Positions 42,320 through 51,163 of a stretch of DNA of 64,000 bases are shown piece by piece. Each line of letters starts with the position of its first letter. Positions within the stretch are counted from its first letter, which is position 1. Below the pieces are notes generated by a model. The model was not told where the DNA came from. It saw only the letters and a list, made by a program, of their open reading frames with translations, and did no database searches. Made by a program: the position numbers and the translations under genes. The DNA is from Bacteroidales bacterium (GTDB lineage: Bacteria > Bacteroidota > Bacteroidia > Bacteroidales > UBA932): contig JAKSJN010000011.1 of the NCBI GenBank assembly GCA_024402135.1, positions 1-64,000 on the forward strand, written 5' to 3'.

Positions 42320-45300
42320 TTAGAATGAAAGGTTGACACCAAGGAGGTAGTTATGGGTCTGAGGGGTGTTGAAGCCCACGTATGAGAGACCTGAAGGACC
42401 AGGACGACCGGTAGCGGTTGAACCGCTGCTTGCGTTGGTCTCAGGATCGAGACCGGTCTCCTTATGGAAGTCAGAGAAGAGTACGATACCAGGGTTCTGG
42501 ATGGTAGCGTAAACGCGGCAGTTGCTGATACCTACACTCTTGAGGGCGTTGAGTCTGTGGAGGCTGTAGCCGAGGGTGATGGTACGGATCTTTGCGTATG
42601 AGCCATTGAACTCACCAAGGAGTGATGCATAGTTAGGGTTATCACCGCTAAGGAGTGCACCAGGTCTTGGATAACGTGCACCGGTGTTCTCTGGAGTCCA
42701 GTAGTCAACATCGAGCTGACCACGACGGCCGGTAAGCATGTTGAGGTATGAGTTGCTGGTATGGAGTGAAGAAAGGAGGATACCACCTGCCTGGAATGAA
42801 CCGATCACTGAGAGATCGAGGTTTCTCCAGCGGAGAGTGGTATTGAAACCACCTGCAAAGATAGGCTCGGTAGAGCGTGCCTGACGGTCTGCAGCGGTGA
42901 TACCTCTTACAGGGATACCGTTCTCGTCATACTCGCCGAAGTACTTTACCTTCACTGAACCGATGGCATCCTTGTAACCGGTAGCGGTGTTCATCTTTGA
43001 AGGCTGGAGCTTGTCCATGATAGCCTCCTCGTGCTCGTTTGCAGGAACCTGCCAGAGACCATCGTAAACATAGTCATAGATACAGTTGAGAGGCTTGCCT
43101 ACGAACCAGCCCTGACCAGTGTTCTCGGTAGTACCGTCTGCGAGAGCAACGAGCTTGTTGCGGTTAGCGTAGATGTTGACACCTGCGGTCCAGTTCCAAT
43201 CCTCGTTGTCGATGATGGTGCCGTTGATGGTGAACTCAAGACCACGGTTCTGGGTAGCACCGATGTTGGCGGTGGTAGAACCTACACCTGCGGTTGAAGG
43301 AAGACCGAGTGAAAGGAGGATGTCTCTGGTAGATACGCGATAGTACTCAACCGATCCACGGAGTCTGCCCTGGAAGAATGAGTAGTCGATACCGTAGTTC
43401 CAGGTAAGTGAGTACTCCCAACCGAGCTCATCGTTAGGAAGAGTGGTTACACGGTAACCGGTAGAGTACTTCTCGTCACCGAAGTTGTAAACTGAAGTAC
43501 CGAGACCACCGAGGGTTGAGTAAGGAGAGATAGACTGGTTTGAAGTCTCACCGAAGCCGACACGCAGCTTGAGTTCATCGAGCCAGCTTCTGGTAGATGA
43601 CATGAAGTCCTCCTTGTGGAGGTTCCAACCTGCTGAAACTGCAGGATAGGTATGCCACTGGTGACCAGGAGCAAGACGTGAAGAAGCGTCTGAACGTACA
43701 GCAGCTGAGAACATGTACTTGTCAGCATAGGTGTACATGAGACGGCCCATGTAAGAGAGGAGGCCATACTGTGAGTAAGAGCCACCGCCTACGGTGATAT
43801 CAGATGCAAGACATGCACCGATGTTGTACCACTGGAAGAGCTCGTTAGGGATGTTCTTACCAGAAAGTGACTGACCCTGTGAAGTAGTCTGCTCAGCTGA
43901 GTAGAGACCTACAGCGTTCACGTGGTGCTTGCCGAAGGTACGATCGAAGGTGAGGAGGTTTTCGACAGTCCAGTTCTGGGTCTCGCTGAATGACCAGCTT
44001 GCACCGTTCTGTGAACCTTCCTGTGCGTTTACACCTGAACCGGTGAAGCTGCCACCTCTGGTGTTGCGATAGTTGAGACCTACACTTGCCTTGTAGCTGA
44101 GACCCTCAATCCAAGGGAAGTTGAACTGGAGGTAACCGGTGTTGTAGGTACCGAATGAGCGGGACTCGTTATTATATACACCCTTTGCGGTGAGATCCTC
44201 GATAACCTCTCTGGTGAAGACATACTGGTTAGGATCGAGCGGCATGTCGATACGGGTATAGAGATTTCCGTCCTTGTCGTAAGGGTTTACGAGTGGAGAC
44301 TTGGAAAGTGCAGCATACATGTCAACCTGGTTACCCTGGTTGGTGTTGTAGTTGGTGTTGGTAGAGAAACCGATCTTGAAATACTGGCCGATCTTCTGGT
44401 CAACGCTGCCGTTGAGGGCGATACGGTCGTATGCCTGGGTAGGAACTACAGCCTGGTCCTTGTAGTAGGTAGTACCGAAACGGTAGCTTCCGCTCTTGGT
44501 ACCACCTGATACAGAAAGCTCATAGTTGTTGGTGAAACCGTCACGGTAGAAGAGATCCTGCCAATCGGTATCGACGTCGTTGGACTCATAGATAGAGTTG
44601 GTGTATGAAGCAGCCATCTCACGCATCTTGATGTACTTCTCACCCTGCATCATAGGGTACTTGATGGCCTTCTTGAGGGTCATGTAAGAGTTGAAAGAGA
44701 TTCTTGCGTCAGAACCTTCGACACCCTTGTAGGTAGTGATCATGATGACACCGTTCGCACCTCTTGAACCATAGATAGCGGTTGAAGCGGCATCCTTGAG
44801 GATATCCATGCTCTTGATATCGTTAGGAGAGATATCAGAAAGGCTACCCATGAATGGAATACCGTCGAGGACGATGAGAGGGTCGTTAGATGCTGAAAGT
44901 GATCTCTGACCACGGATACGGATCTGCATTGAAGAACCAGGCTTGGTAGAGGTCTGGGTCATGGTGACACCGGCAACGCGGCCTTCGAGGGCGCGTGAGA
45001 TGTCGTTTGCAGGGATCTCGCGGAGGTCATTGCCACCTACCGATGAAATAGAACCGGTGATGTCAGACTTCTTGGCGGTACCGTAACCGATAACGACTGT
45101 AGCCTCGAGTGCCTCGGTATCTTCCATGAGGACAACTGCGATGGTGGTGCGGCCGTTGACAGCGACTGTCTCGGTAACGTAACCCATGAACGAAACCTCC
45201 AAAGTAGCATTGGAAGCAACTGAAATAGAGAATTTACCATCGAGATCGGTAACGGTACCGTTCGATGTGTTAGCTACTGCAACGTATGCTCCAGGAATCG

Positions 45301-45418
45301 GCTCGCTATTGGCGTCGACTACGGAACCACGTACAGTGATGTTCTGCGCAAAGGCCATGACTGGCATGAGGAGAGCACAGAGCATCAGGCCGAGTGACCT
45401 TACTAAAGATTTACTCAT
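42320..45418 (-). CDS. SusC/RagA-family TonB-dependent outer-membrane receptor
   Basis: This 1032-residue outer-membrane importer has a signal peptide (MLCALLMPVMAFAQ). A carboxypeptidase-regulatory-like domain (GSVVDANSEPIPGAYVAVAN) is next, then a SusC plug (EIPANDISRALEGRVAGV, IRIRGQRSLSASNDPLIVLDG). A 22-strand barrel ends in LLGVNLSF. It imports oligosaccharides with the SusD partner and energy from TonB. It follows the GH67 gene by 32 bases, so aguA-susC-susD form one transcript. Confidence 0.96.
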   Translation of the reverse strand: MSKSLVRSLGLMLCALLMPVMAFAQNITVRGSVVDANSEPIPGAYVAVANTSNGTVTDLDGKFSISVASNATLEVSFMGYVTETVAVNGRTTIAVVLMEDTEALEATVVIGYGTAKKSDITGSISSVGGNDLREIPANDISRALEGRVAGVTMTQTSTKPGSSMQIRIRGQRSLSASNDPLIVLDGIPFMGSLSDISPNDIKSMDILKDAASTAIYGSRGANGVIMITTYKGVEGSDARISFNSYMTLKKAIKYPMMQGEKYIKMREMAASYTNSIYESNDVDTDWQDLFYRDGFTNNYELSVSGGTKSGSYRFGTTYYKDQAVVPTQAYDRIALNGSVDQKIGQYFKIGFSTNTNYNTNQGNQVDMYAALSKSPLVNPYDKDGNLYTRIDMPLDPNQYVFTREVIEDLTAKGVYNNESRSFGTYNTGYLQFNFPWIEGLSYKASVGLNYRNTRGGSFTGSGVNAQEGSQNGASWSFSETQNWTVENLLTFDRTFGKHHVNAVGLYSAEQTTSQGQSLSGKNIPNELFQWYNIGACLASDITVGGGSYSQYGLLSYMGRLMYTYADKYMFSAAVRSDASSRLAPGHQWHTYPAVSAGWNLHKEDFMSSTRSWLDELKLRVGFGETSNQSISPYSTLGGLGTSVYNFGDEKYSTGYRVTTLPNDELGWEYSLTWNYGIDYSFFQGRLRGSVEYYRVSTRDILLSLGLPSTAGVGSTTANIGATQNRGLEFTINGTIIDNEDWNWTAGVNIYANRNKLVALADGTTENTGQGWFVGKPLNCIYDYVYDGLWQVPANEHEEAIMDKLQPSKMNTATGYKDAIGSVKVKYFGEYDENGIPVRGITAADRQARSTEPIFAGGFNTTLRWRNLDLSVIGSFQAGGILLSSLHTSNSYLNMLTGRRGQLDVDYWTPENTGARYPRPGALLSGDNPNYASLLGEFNGSYAKIRTITLGYSLHRLNALKSVGISNCRVYATIQNPGIVLFSDFHKETGLDPETNASSGSTATGRPGPSGLSYVGFNTPQTHNYLLGVNLSF

Positions 45419-45450
45419 AATAGTGGTTAATTAGATGTTATAATAATGAA

Positions 45451-47520
45451 TTAACGTGATGCTGGTTCATGGCCAGGGCCTGCAGAATCACCGACTACAG
45501 GCCTTGGACGGAACATTCTTCTGACCTCGACGATAGGTCTGAGATTCTCGTCATGGACAGGCATGCCGTTGCGGAGTGAACGTACAGACCTGTTCTCGAG
45601 AGAATCGATAGGAACGGTGAATGGGCGCACGTCTGAAGGGAGGTCGCGGCCAGAGAACTTCTGGAAGTATCCGACACAGGCATCTCTCCACCACTCTGCA
45701 TCGTTATGCTGGATGGTAAGCTTGGTCTTTACCTCCTCGAAGATCGAGTCGCTTACATAAGGTTTAAGGCTTTCCCATGTCTTCTGATATCCCTCAACCT
45801 GAGAGATACCGGTATCGTAATGCTCACAGAGCTCATCCCAGACGGTCTTGCCGGACTTCATCTTGTAGTCCCATGGAACATGATGGAACCAGAGGATGAG
45901 TTCCTCAGGACAGGTCTCGATGTTCTCGAACTTGGAAGCGAGAGGCTCATGATACTGCTGGGTATTGCCTGAGCCGGCCTTGGTACGGTCGAAACCGATA
46001 CCATCCTCACCTGCCTTGTGATAATAAACAGGAGACCAGTCTGGACGTGATGAACGCTCCCATGGGCCTGGGCCGTAGTGTGAGCCACCGAACAGATGGT
46101 GAAGTCCGAGAGGCATCTCATAGTTGACGACAGCCTCGCGTGAATCCATCATGATAGCTTTGACAGGCTTGATGAACTTGGAGTCAAAAGCCTTTGCAGA
46201 CATTCCCTGAGGGGTCTTGAAGGTCTGGCGGATCCACTCGTCAGCGATTTCCTCGGCACCAAGCTCAGGATTCCATGCGAGACGACCGTACATATACCAG
46301 TTTGACTGAGCGAAGATATAGCCTGAGAAGTTTGGATCCTGACCGGTGTTGGCAACGCCGGCGATACCGGTGATCATCTTTGCGACGGTAGAGCCCTCGC
46401 CATCACGATAGGTATCAGAATCGAGGCACTCCTCATAAGTGGTTCCATGATATGCAAGATGGTTGCTGAAACCGAGATACTCCTGGGTGATCTGGAACTC
46501 CATCATGAGCTTGGTCTTAGGCATGCGGCCGAAGAGAGGGTTGAAAGGCTCACGTGGCTGGAAGTCGATAGGACCGTTCTTGATCTGGATGATCACGTTG
46601 TCAGCGAACTGTCCGTCGAGTGACTCGAACTCCTCGACCGCAGTGTTGGCACGGTCAGGGTTGGTTGCCTGGTATACGAAAGCTCTCCACATGACGATAC
46701 CGCCGAATGGGCCTACTGCCTCAGCGAGCATGTTAGCTCCGTCAGCATGGGTACGGCCGTGATCCTGAGGACCTTCCTGACCTTCCGAGTTAGCCTTTAC
46801 AAGGAAACCGCCGAAGTCTGGAATAGCTGCATAGATCTCTGCAGCCTTGTCCTTCCACCACTGACGTACTGAAGGATCGAGAGGGTCGCCGGTCTTCACA
46901 CCGCTGAGAGCGATAGGGCTGGTCCACTTGATGGAAACATAGGTCCTGATACCGTACTGGCGGAGAATGTCGGCGATCTTTGCGATTCTTGCGATATGCT
47001 CAGCATCGAGCACTACCGGATTCGAGTTCACATTGTTGAGCACCGAGCCGTTGATGCCGACTGATGCACAGAGCTGGCCATACTTGTGGATGCGCTCCAC
47101 AGGGATGTCAGCAGAAGTCCACTCCCACATAGATGGGCCTGCATAGCCTCTCTCGACAGAGTCGTCCATGTTGTCCCAGTGGTTGAGAAGTCTGTACTCA
47201 TAAGCAGGCTTCTCGCGGAGATCGATGCCCTGGCCAGCCTTGCCGAGAACCTCGGCACGCTGAAGAGCATAGACACCATACATTACAGCAGCATCAGAGC
47301 CACCCTCTACGACGCGCTTTCCGTCAGCGTCATAAACATGATATTCCTCCTTCTCAAGACCTGGGTTCACCGATGTCTCGACTGAACCAAGTACCTCTTC
47401 GTAAGAGCGGGAATTGGCGAACCAGAGCTCGCTTCCATCCTGGGCCTGCGGAACAGGCTTGCTGCAAGAAACAGCAAGGCTGAGTGCCGCACCTGCGATA
47501 AAGAATAGTTTTCTGTTCAT
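45451..47520 (-). CDS. aguA: GH67 alpha-glucuronidase, lipoprotein
   Basis: GH67 enzymes remove (4-O-methyl-)glucuronic acid from the non-reducing end of xylan-derived aldouronic acids. The 689-residue protein has a lipoprotein signal peptide (SLAVSCSK). Family segments are YEYRLLNHWDNMDD, GGFLVKANSEGQEGPQDHGR, YEMPLGLHHLFGGSHYGPGPW and WFHHVPWDYKM. The catalytic acidic residues should lie in the conserved segments around the EGQEGPQDHGRTHADGAN region. It is the first gene of the locus; a LacI regulator diverges from it across two operator-like palindromes. Confidence 0.94.
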   Translation of the reverse strand: MNRKLFFIAGAALSLAVSCSKPVPQAQDGSELWFANSRSYEEVLGSVETSVNPGLEKEEYHVYDADGKRVVEGGSDAAVMYGVYALQRAEVLGKAGQGIDLREKPAYEYRLLNHWDNMDDSVERGYAGPSMWEWTSADIPVERIHKYGQLCASVGINGSVLNNVNSNPVVLDAEHIARIAKIADILRQYGIRTYVSIKWTSPIALSGVKTGDPLDPSVRQWWKDKAAEIYAAIPDFGGFLVKANSEGQEGPQDHGRTHADGANMLAEAVGPFGGIVMWRAFVYQATNPDRANTAVEEFESLDGQFADNVIIQIKNGPIDFQPREPFNPLFGRMPKTKLMMEFQITQEYLGFSNHLAYHGTTYEECLDSDTYRDGEGSTVAKMITGIAGVANTGQDPNFSGYIFAQSNWYMYGRLAWNPELGAEEIADEWIRQTFKTPQGMSAKAFDSKFIKPVKAIMMDSREAVVNYEMPLGLHHLFGGSHYGPGPWERSSRPDWSPVYYHKAGEDGIGFDRTKAGSGNTQQYHEPLASKFENIETCPEELILWFHHVPWDYKMKSGKTVWDELCEHYDTGISQVEGYQKTWESLKPYVSDSIFEEVKTKLTIQHNDAEWWRDACVGYFQKFSGRDLPSDVRPFTVPIDSLENRSVRSLRNGMPVHDENLRPIVEVRRMFRPRPVVGDSAGPGHEPASR

Positions 47521-47558
47521 ATGTCATCAGTTTATTGTTATCGTGGCTTTTCCGTGCC

Positions 47559-47580
47559 TTTGCGTGAACGGTCACGCAAA
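47559..47580. promoter_or_regulatory. LacI operator O1, 22-base palindrome
   Basis: TTTGCGTGA, AC-GG centre and TCACGCAAA form a palindrome with one mismatched pair and a central CG, the usual form of LacI-family operators. It lies 39 bases before the GH67 start codon, where a bound repressor would block the operon. Confidence 0.7.
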
Positions 47581-47701
47581 ACATGGGCAAATAACAAGCA
47601 ATCGGGCTCTTGTCATATATCCATCTGACACCCAAATAGATACAGAGGCAAGAGTCTCGAAATTTCTTTGTTTGCGACCACTAATATAGTAATAATTATT
47701 C

Positions 47702-47713
47702 GGGAACGGTCAC
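47702..47713. promoter_or_regulatory. LacI operator O2
   Basis: GGGAACGGTCAC repeats the 10-base core GAACGGTCAC of O1, 48 bases before the regulator gene. One arm is degenerate. The two sites are about 139 bases apart, suited to looping and autoregulation. Confidence 0.6.
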
Positions 47714-47761
47714 AAAATATGTGTTATATAACAAAAATCATTACTATCTTTATCCCTGAAC

Positions 47762-48820
47762 ATGGGAAAAAACGTAACTATAAAGGACGTCGCGCTCCGT
47801 GCCGGAGTGTCGAAAGGAACGGTGGACAGAGTCGTCCACAACAGGGGTGTCGTCTCGAAAGAGAGTGCCCAGAGAGTGCTTGAAGCCATCAAGGAGCTTA
47901 ATTATGTACCGGACCGCCATGCGGCCATGCTGGCAACAAGAACGGTGCGTACCATAGCCTGTCTGATACCTTCCAGCGAGTCTGGTGGATACTGGGACAT
48001 GATCAATGACGGCATCCAGACCGCCGCCGCTGCCATAAAGGAGATGAACCTGAGGACAGAAGTGTTCTGCTTCGACATGAACGACGTACACTCCTTCCGC
48101 GATGCCTGCCACAGCCTGATCGCCAGTGAGCCCGCAGCGGCAGTGGTCGCTCCCCTCTTCCTCGCCGAATCCATACCGTTCGTGGACCAGCTCGCCAACC
48201 GCGGCATTCCCTACGTCTACATCGACACCAAGATAGAAGAAAGCCGCAGCCTCGCCTACTTCGGCATGCCGAAATATGACAGCGGCTACCTTTGTGCATC
48301 CCTCCTGACCTTCAAGATTCCAGCCGAGGAACTCAGAAAGATAGTCATCGTAAGAGTCAGCCGCGACCGCCACGGTCTCTCCGACCCGACCGTCAACCGA
48401 CGCGAAGGCTTCTGCGACTACATATACGAGCACTTCCCGAACTGCCAGATCTTCAACGTCTTCATCAGCCCTAATGCAACAGAAGATGAAATCCGGGACA
48501 ACCTGGACCGCTTCTTCAGCGAAAATCCCGACGTCCGACACATCGCCATGCTGAGTTCCAGAATCCACCTCATCGGCAACTACCTGCGGACCCACATGAA
48601 AGACGACCTGAGAGTTATCGGATTCGACAACCTGAAGTCAAACATCGACCTTCTCAAGGATGGAACTGTTGACATTCTGATCAGCCAGAGAATCGAAGAA
48701 CAGTCAATCCGTGCCTTGAGGGTCATGTCCGACTATCTCCTGCTCTTCAAGCGTCCGGAGAAGCGCGACAACTACATGCACATGGATATCCTTACCAAGC
48801 TGAATATAGCCGACTATTGA
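47762..48820 (+). CDS. LacI-family transcriptional regulator
   Basis: This 352-residue regulator has the LacI helix-turn-helix at residues 5-25 (VTIKDVALRAGVSKGTVDRV) and the hinge helix segment RHAAMLATRTVRTIACLIP. A periplasmic-binding-protein-like sensor domain ends the protein. The substitution of V-D-R-V for the usual V-S-R-V in the recognition helix is a known variant in Bacteroidota. It diverges from the GH67-SusCD genes and two matching operators lie between them. It most likely represses the locus until an aldouronic or uronic sugar binds. Confidence 0.92.
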   Translation: MGKNVTIKDVALRAGVSKGTVDRVVHNRGVVSKESAQRVLEAIKELNYVPDRHAAMLATRTVRTIACLIPSSESGGYWDMINDGIQTAAAAIKEMNLRTEVFCFDMNDVHSFRDACHSLIASEPAAAVVAPLFLAESIPFVDQLANRGIPYVYIDTKIEESRSLAYFGMPKYDSGYLCASLLTFKIPAEELRKIVIVRVSRDRHGLSDPTVNRREGFCDYIYEHFPNCQIFNVFISPNATEDEIRDNLDRFFSENPDVRHIAMLSSRIHLIGNYLRTHMKDDLRVIGFDNLKSNIDLLKDGTVDILISQRIEEQSIRALRVMSDYLLLFKRPEKRDNYMHMDILTKLNIADY

Positions 48821-48830
48821 TTGCGTGACG

Positions 48831-49736
48831 ATGGAACGCTGGAAAGGAAAGATAGACTGCTCCGAGAGCATGATGGAAGCGATACGGCATTACGGAATAG
48901 TGCCGTTCTTCAAGTGTGGCATTCCCGGATGGTCGATCGAGGAAATGACACCACCGGAATTCTGGTTCTTCACGTCTGACGTGCTCGGACCGTGGGACTG
49001 GAAGATCGATGCCATCCAAAGCGGAGAAATCGCCTACGGCAAGTACATCCGCAGGAAGGCAGGCTTCGCGACATCCGGATTCTACGGTCACCTCATGAAT
49101 TGGAGACGCGCCCAGGCCAAGTACCGGATTTCCGGTTCAATGCCTCTGAGGACAGTTGACGACAGGCTCAATGCGCTCATGGCTCCAGTCGTGATGGATC
49201 TCCTGCGCGAAAACGGGTCGATGGAATCGGGTGAAATAAGGAAAATACTGGACGTGAAAGTGTCCATCGAAGAAAGGAAGAAGGTAGGCGGACACATGGA
49301 GAAATACCTTGTGCCGAAGATGAAGAAACAGGCGATGGATTTCATCCTGGGCTATCTGGAGATGGGCTGTCATGTAATCACTGGAGACATCAGCCGTGTA
49401 TTCCGCGGTCCCGACAACGAATACAACGGCTGGCAACGATCCTCACTCACGACTCCGGAGGCCCTGTTCGGGAAGTCCGTCGAGATCGAGCCGGAAACAA
49501 TTTCAGCAGCAAGCGAACCGTTCTGGGCGAAGAACATCGAAGGCTTCGGATCAGCTGCCAAGTCCGCAGAAAAGCGGAAGCCTTCATCGGGCACAAGCAA
49601 AGGGCTGTCTTCGGGCAGCAAGGGTCTCGGGATACTCCCCGACTGTGCCCCTGAAGAATCCTACCGATACCTCGTCTCGCACATCACAGGTTTTTTCCCC
49701 GGCTGCGAAAAGGAACTTGACAAACTCCTCAAATAG
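48831..49736 (+). CDS. AlkZ-related protein (winged-helix, DNA glycosylase-like)
   Basis: The ATG at 48831 gives 301 residues; a GTG lies two codons upstream. Segments GIVPFFKCGIPGWSIEE, PPEFWFF, GPWDWKI and IAYGKYIRRKAGF match AlkZ-related proteins of Bacteroidota. This group is distantly related to the AlkZ/YcaQ glycosylases that excise alkylated or cross-linked bases. The C-terminal ESYRYLVSHITGFFPG is also typical. A Ser/Lys/Gly-rich low-complexity insertion (about residues 240-270) is unusual. The catalytic QxQ/QxD motif of true AlkZ is not evident, so activity is uncertain. It faces an MGMT-like gene. Confidence 0.75.
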   Translation: MERWKGKIDCSESMMEAIRHYGIVPFFKCGIPGWSIEEMTPPEFWFFTSDVLGPWDWKIDAIQSGEIAYGKYIRRKAGFATSGFYGHLMNWRRAQAKYRISGSMPLRTVDDRLNALMAPVVMDLLRENGSMESGEIRKILDVKVSIEERKKVGGHMEKYLVPKMKKQAMDFILGYLEMGCHVITGDISRVFRGPDNEYNGWQRSSLTTPEALFGKSVEIEPETISAASEPFWAKNIEGFGSAAKSAEKRKPSSGTSKGLSSGSKGLGILPDCAPEESYRYLVSHITGFFPGCEKELDKLLK

Positions 49737-49775
49737 CGCTTTTTGTGACGCGAGGGGTCATTCCCTCAGCACCAC

Positions 49776-50078
49776 TCATTTCAGTCCAAATCGGGAAAGA
49801 TCGACACGAAGGTCATCACTGACCTCAACCCCTTCATCAAGGAGCCTGAGCCTCTGAGCCCGAGGACCTCCGAGACCGTAATTGCTGCCCAGACGGCCGT
49901 CAGAGGTAACTACCCTATGGCAAGGAACTGCCACAGGATCAGTATTCGTGTGAATGGCATTACCGACTGCCCTGGCTGCCTTGGGACTGCCGGCCAGCTC
50001 AGCCACCTGGGCATAAGTAGCCACCCGACCCCTCGGGATCGATGCGACCGCTCCATAAACCCTTTCCTTGAAAGTCAT
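49776..50078 (-). CDS. MGMT-family methyltransferase-like protein
   Basis: This 100-residue protein consists only of the DNA-binding and active-site domain of O6-alkylguanine-DNA alkyltransferases. It has GRVATYAQVAELAG (17-30), the arginine-finger region AARAVGNAIHTN and the active cysteine C53 in VPCHRVV. Because the cysteine is kept, it may be a true methyltransferase rather than a tryptophan-type alkyltransferase-like protein. It lacks the N-terminal RNase-H-like domain of full-size Ogt. It converges on the AlkZ-related gene with 39 bases between, suggesting a shared alkylation-damage theme. Confidence 0.85.
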   Translation of the reverse strand: MTFKERVYGAVASIPRGRVATYAQVAELAGSPKAARAVGNAIHTNTDPVAVPCHRVVTSDGRLGSNYGLGGPRAQRLRLLDEGVEVSDDLRVDLSRFGLK

Positions 50079-50122
50079 TTCTCCCTGTTTGTGACGCTAG
50101 GGATCAGGCCCTCCGCGTCAAA

Positions 50123-50425
50123 CTAGATCTTCCTGATCGACTCTATCCGGGTGACTACACAGGTCTTCTTCCTGTCACTGCCCTGAGCCGAGAACATAAG
50201 GCTGCAGCAGGATGTAAGCTTCTCGTACAGAGCATCCACGAAAGCAGAATACTCCTTCCCCTTCACCATGTACAGGTCGTTCTGCAAGCCCCATACATTC
50301 CATTTCAAGCCCTGATAAACGGCATCGACCGACTTTGTCGCGCCCATGAAAGGTTCATACTCGATATGGATGCGATCTCCACAGCGGAGACCCTTGATAA
50401 CATCTATTACTTCAAACTTTTCCAT
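50123..50425 (-). CDS. Small protein of unknown function
   Basis: The ATG at 50425 gives 100 residues beginning MEKFEVIDVIKGLRCGDRI. The frame further upstream is a Trp/Phe-rich stretch that does not look coding. The sequence has alternating hydrophobic and polar positions suggesting a compact alpha/beta domain, and CVVTRIESIRK at the end. No family is recognised. It lies 44 bases upstream of the MGMT-like gene on the same strand, so the two may share a transcript. Confidence 0.5.
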   Translation of the reverse strand: MEKFEVIDVIKGLRCGDRIHIEYEPFMGATKSVDAVYQGLKWNVWGLQNDLYMVKGKEYSAFVDALYEKLTSCCSLMFSAQGSDRKKTCVVTRIESIRKI

Positions 50426-50608
50426 GATAAAACCTGTAGATCGCCACATAGGGACTGCAAGACTCTTCAGTCCAGGCGGCACCGACAAAGTTAGAAAGAA
50501 AAGCGCAAACAAAAAAAGGCAAGACCATCCGCACCACATATTGCCGCCATCAATGGCACCTATTGAATAATACTATCAAAAACATGGATGCGACAGGCGG
50601 CCGAAACA

Positions 50609-50616
50609 TACCTTTG
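50609..50616 (+). promoter_or_regulatory. Ferritin gene -7 box
   Basis: TACCTTTG matches TAnnTTTG, 23 bases before the ATG. The -33 region (ATGG) is weak. Confidence 0.55.
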
Positions 50617-50639
50617 CGAAAACCTTAAAAACAAAAGCT

Positions 50640-51128
50640 ATGATAAGTTCAAATCTACAGGCCGCAATCAACCGGCAGATCAACGCAGAACTCTGGTCCG
50701 CATATCTCTACCTCTCCATGTCCATGGACGCCCAGGACAAGGGCTATCCCGGCATCGCGCATTGGTTCTATGTCCAATGGAAAGAAGAACAGGCACATGC
50801 CGAGAAATTCGCAAAATACCTCACAGACCGCAAGGCAAAGGTATATCTTGAAGAGATCGGGGGTGTACAGCAAGAATGGGACTCCCCGTTGGAAATGTTC
50901 CAGGAAGCCATGGCGCACGAGCGCAAAGTCACCAAACTCATCTACCAGCTGATGGACATCACCGTAGCCGACCGGGATTACACCAGCGAGAGTTTCATAA
51001 GATGGTTCGTGGATGAACAGGTGGAGGAAGAAAAGAGTGTCGATGAAGTCCTCACCGCGATGGAACGGGTCGATGACGACCCTCACGCGATGCTCTTCAT
51101 CGACCACGAGCTCGGGAAGCGGAAATGA
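50640..51128 (+). CDS. ftnA: Ferritin
   Basis: This 162-residue iron-storage protein forms a 24-subunit cage that oxidises and stores iron. The four-helix bundle has ferroxidase ligands in NAELWSAYLYLSM (Glu near 17) and WKEEQAHAEKFAKYL (Glu50 and His53), and later in HERKVTKLI and FVDEQVEEEKSV. No heme-binding methionine pattern of bacterioferritin is evident. It has its own promoter. The fimbrial gene cluster converges on it with 35 bases between. Confidence 0.95.
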   Translation: MISSNLQAAINRQINAELWSAYLYLSMSMDAQDKGYPGIAHWFYVQWKEEQAHAEKFAKYLTDRKAKVYLEEIGGVQQEWDSPLEMFQEAMAHERKVTKLIYQLMDITVADRDYTSESFIRWFVDEQVEEEKSVDEVLTAMERVDDDPHAMLFIDHELGKRK

Positions 51129-51163
51129 GTCAAGGGGTCTTGTCCTCTGTTCGTCTAAAGAAG

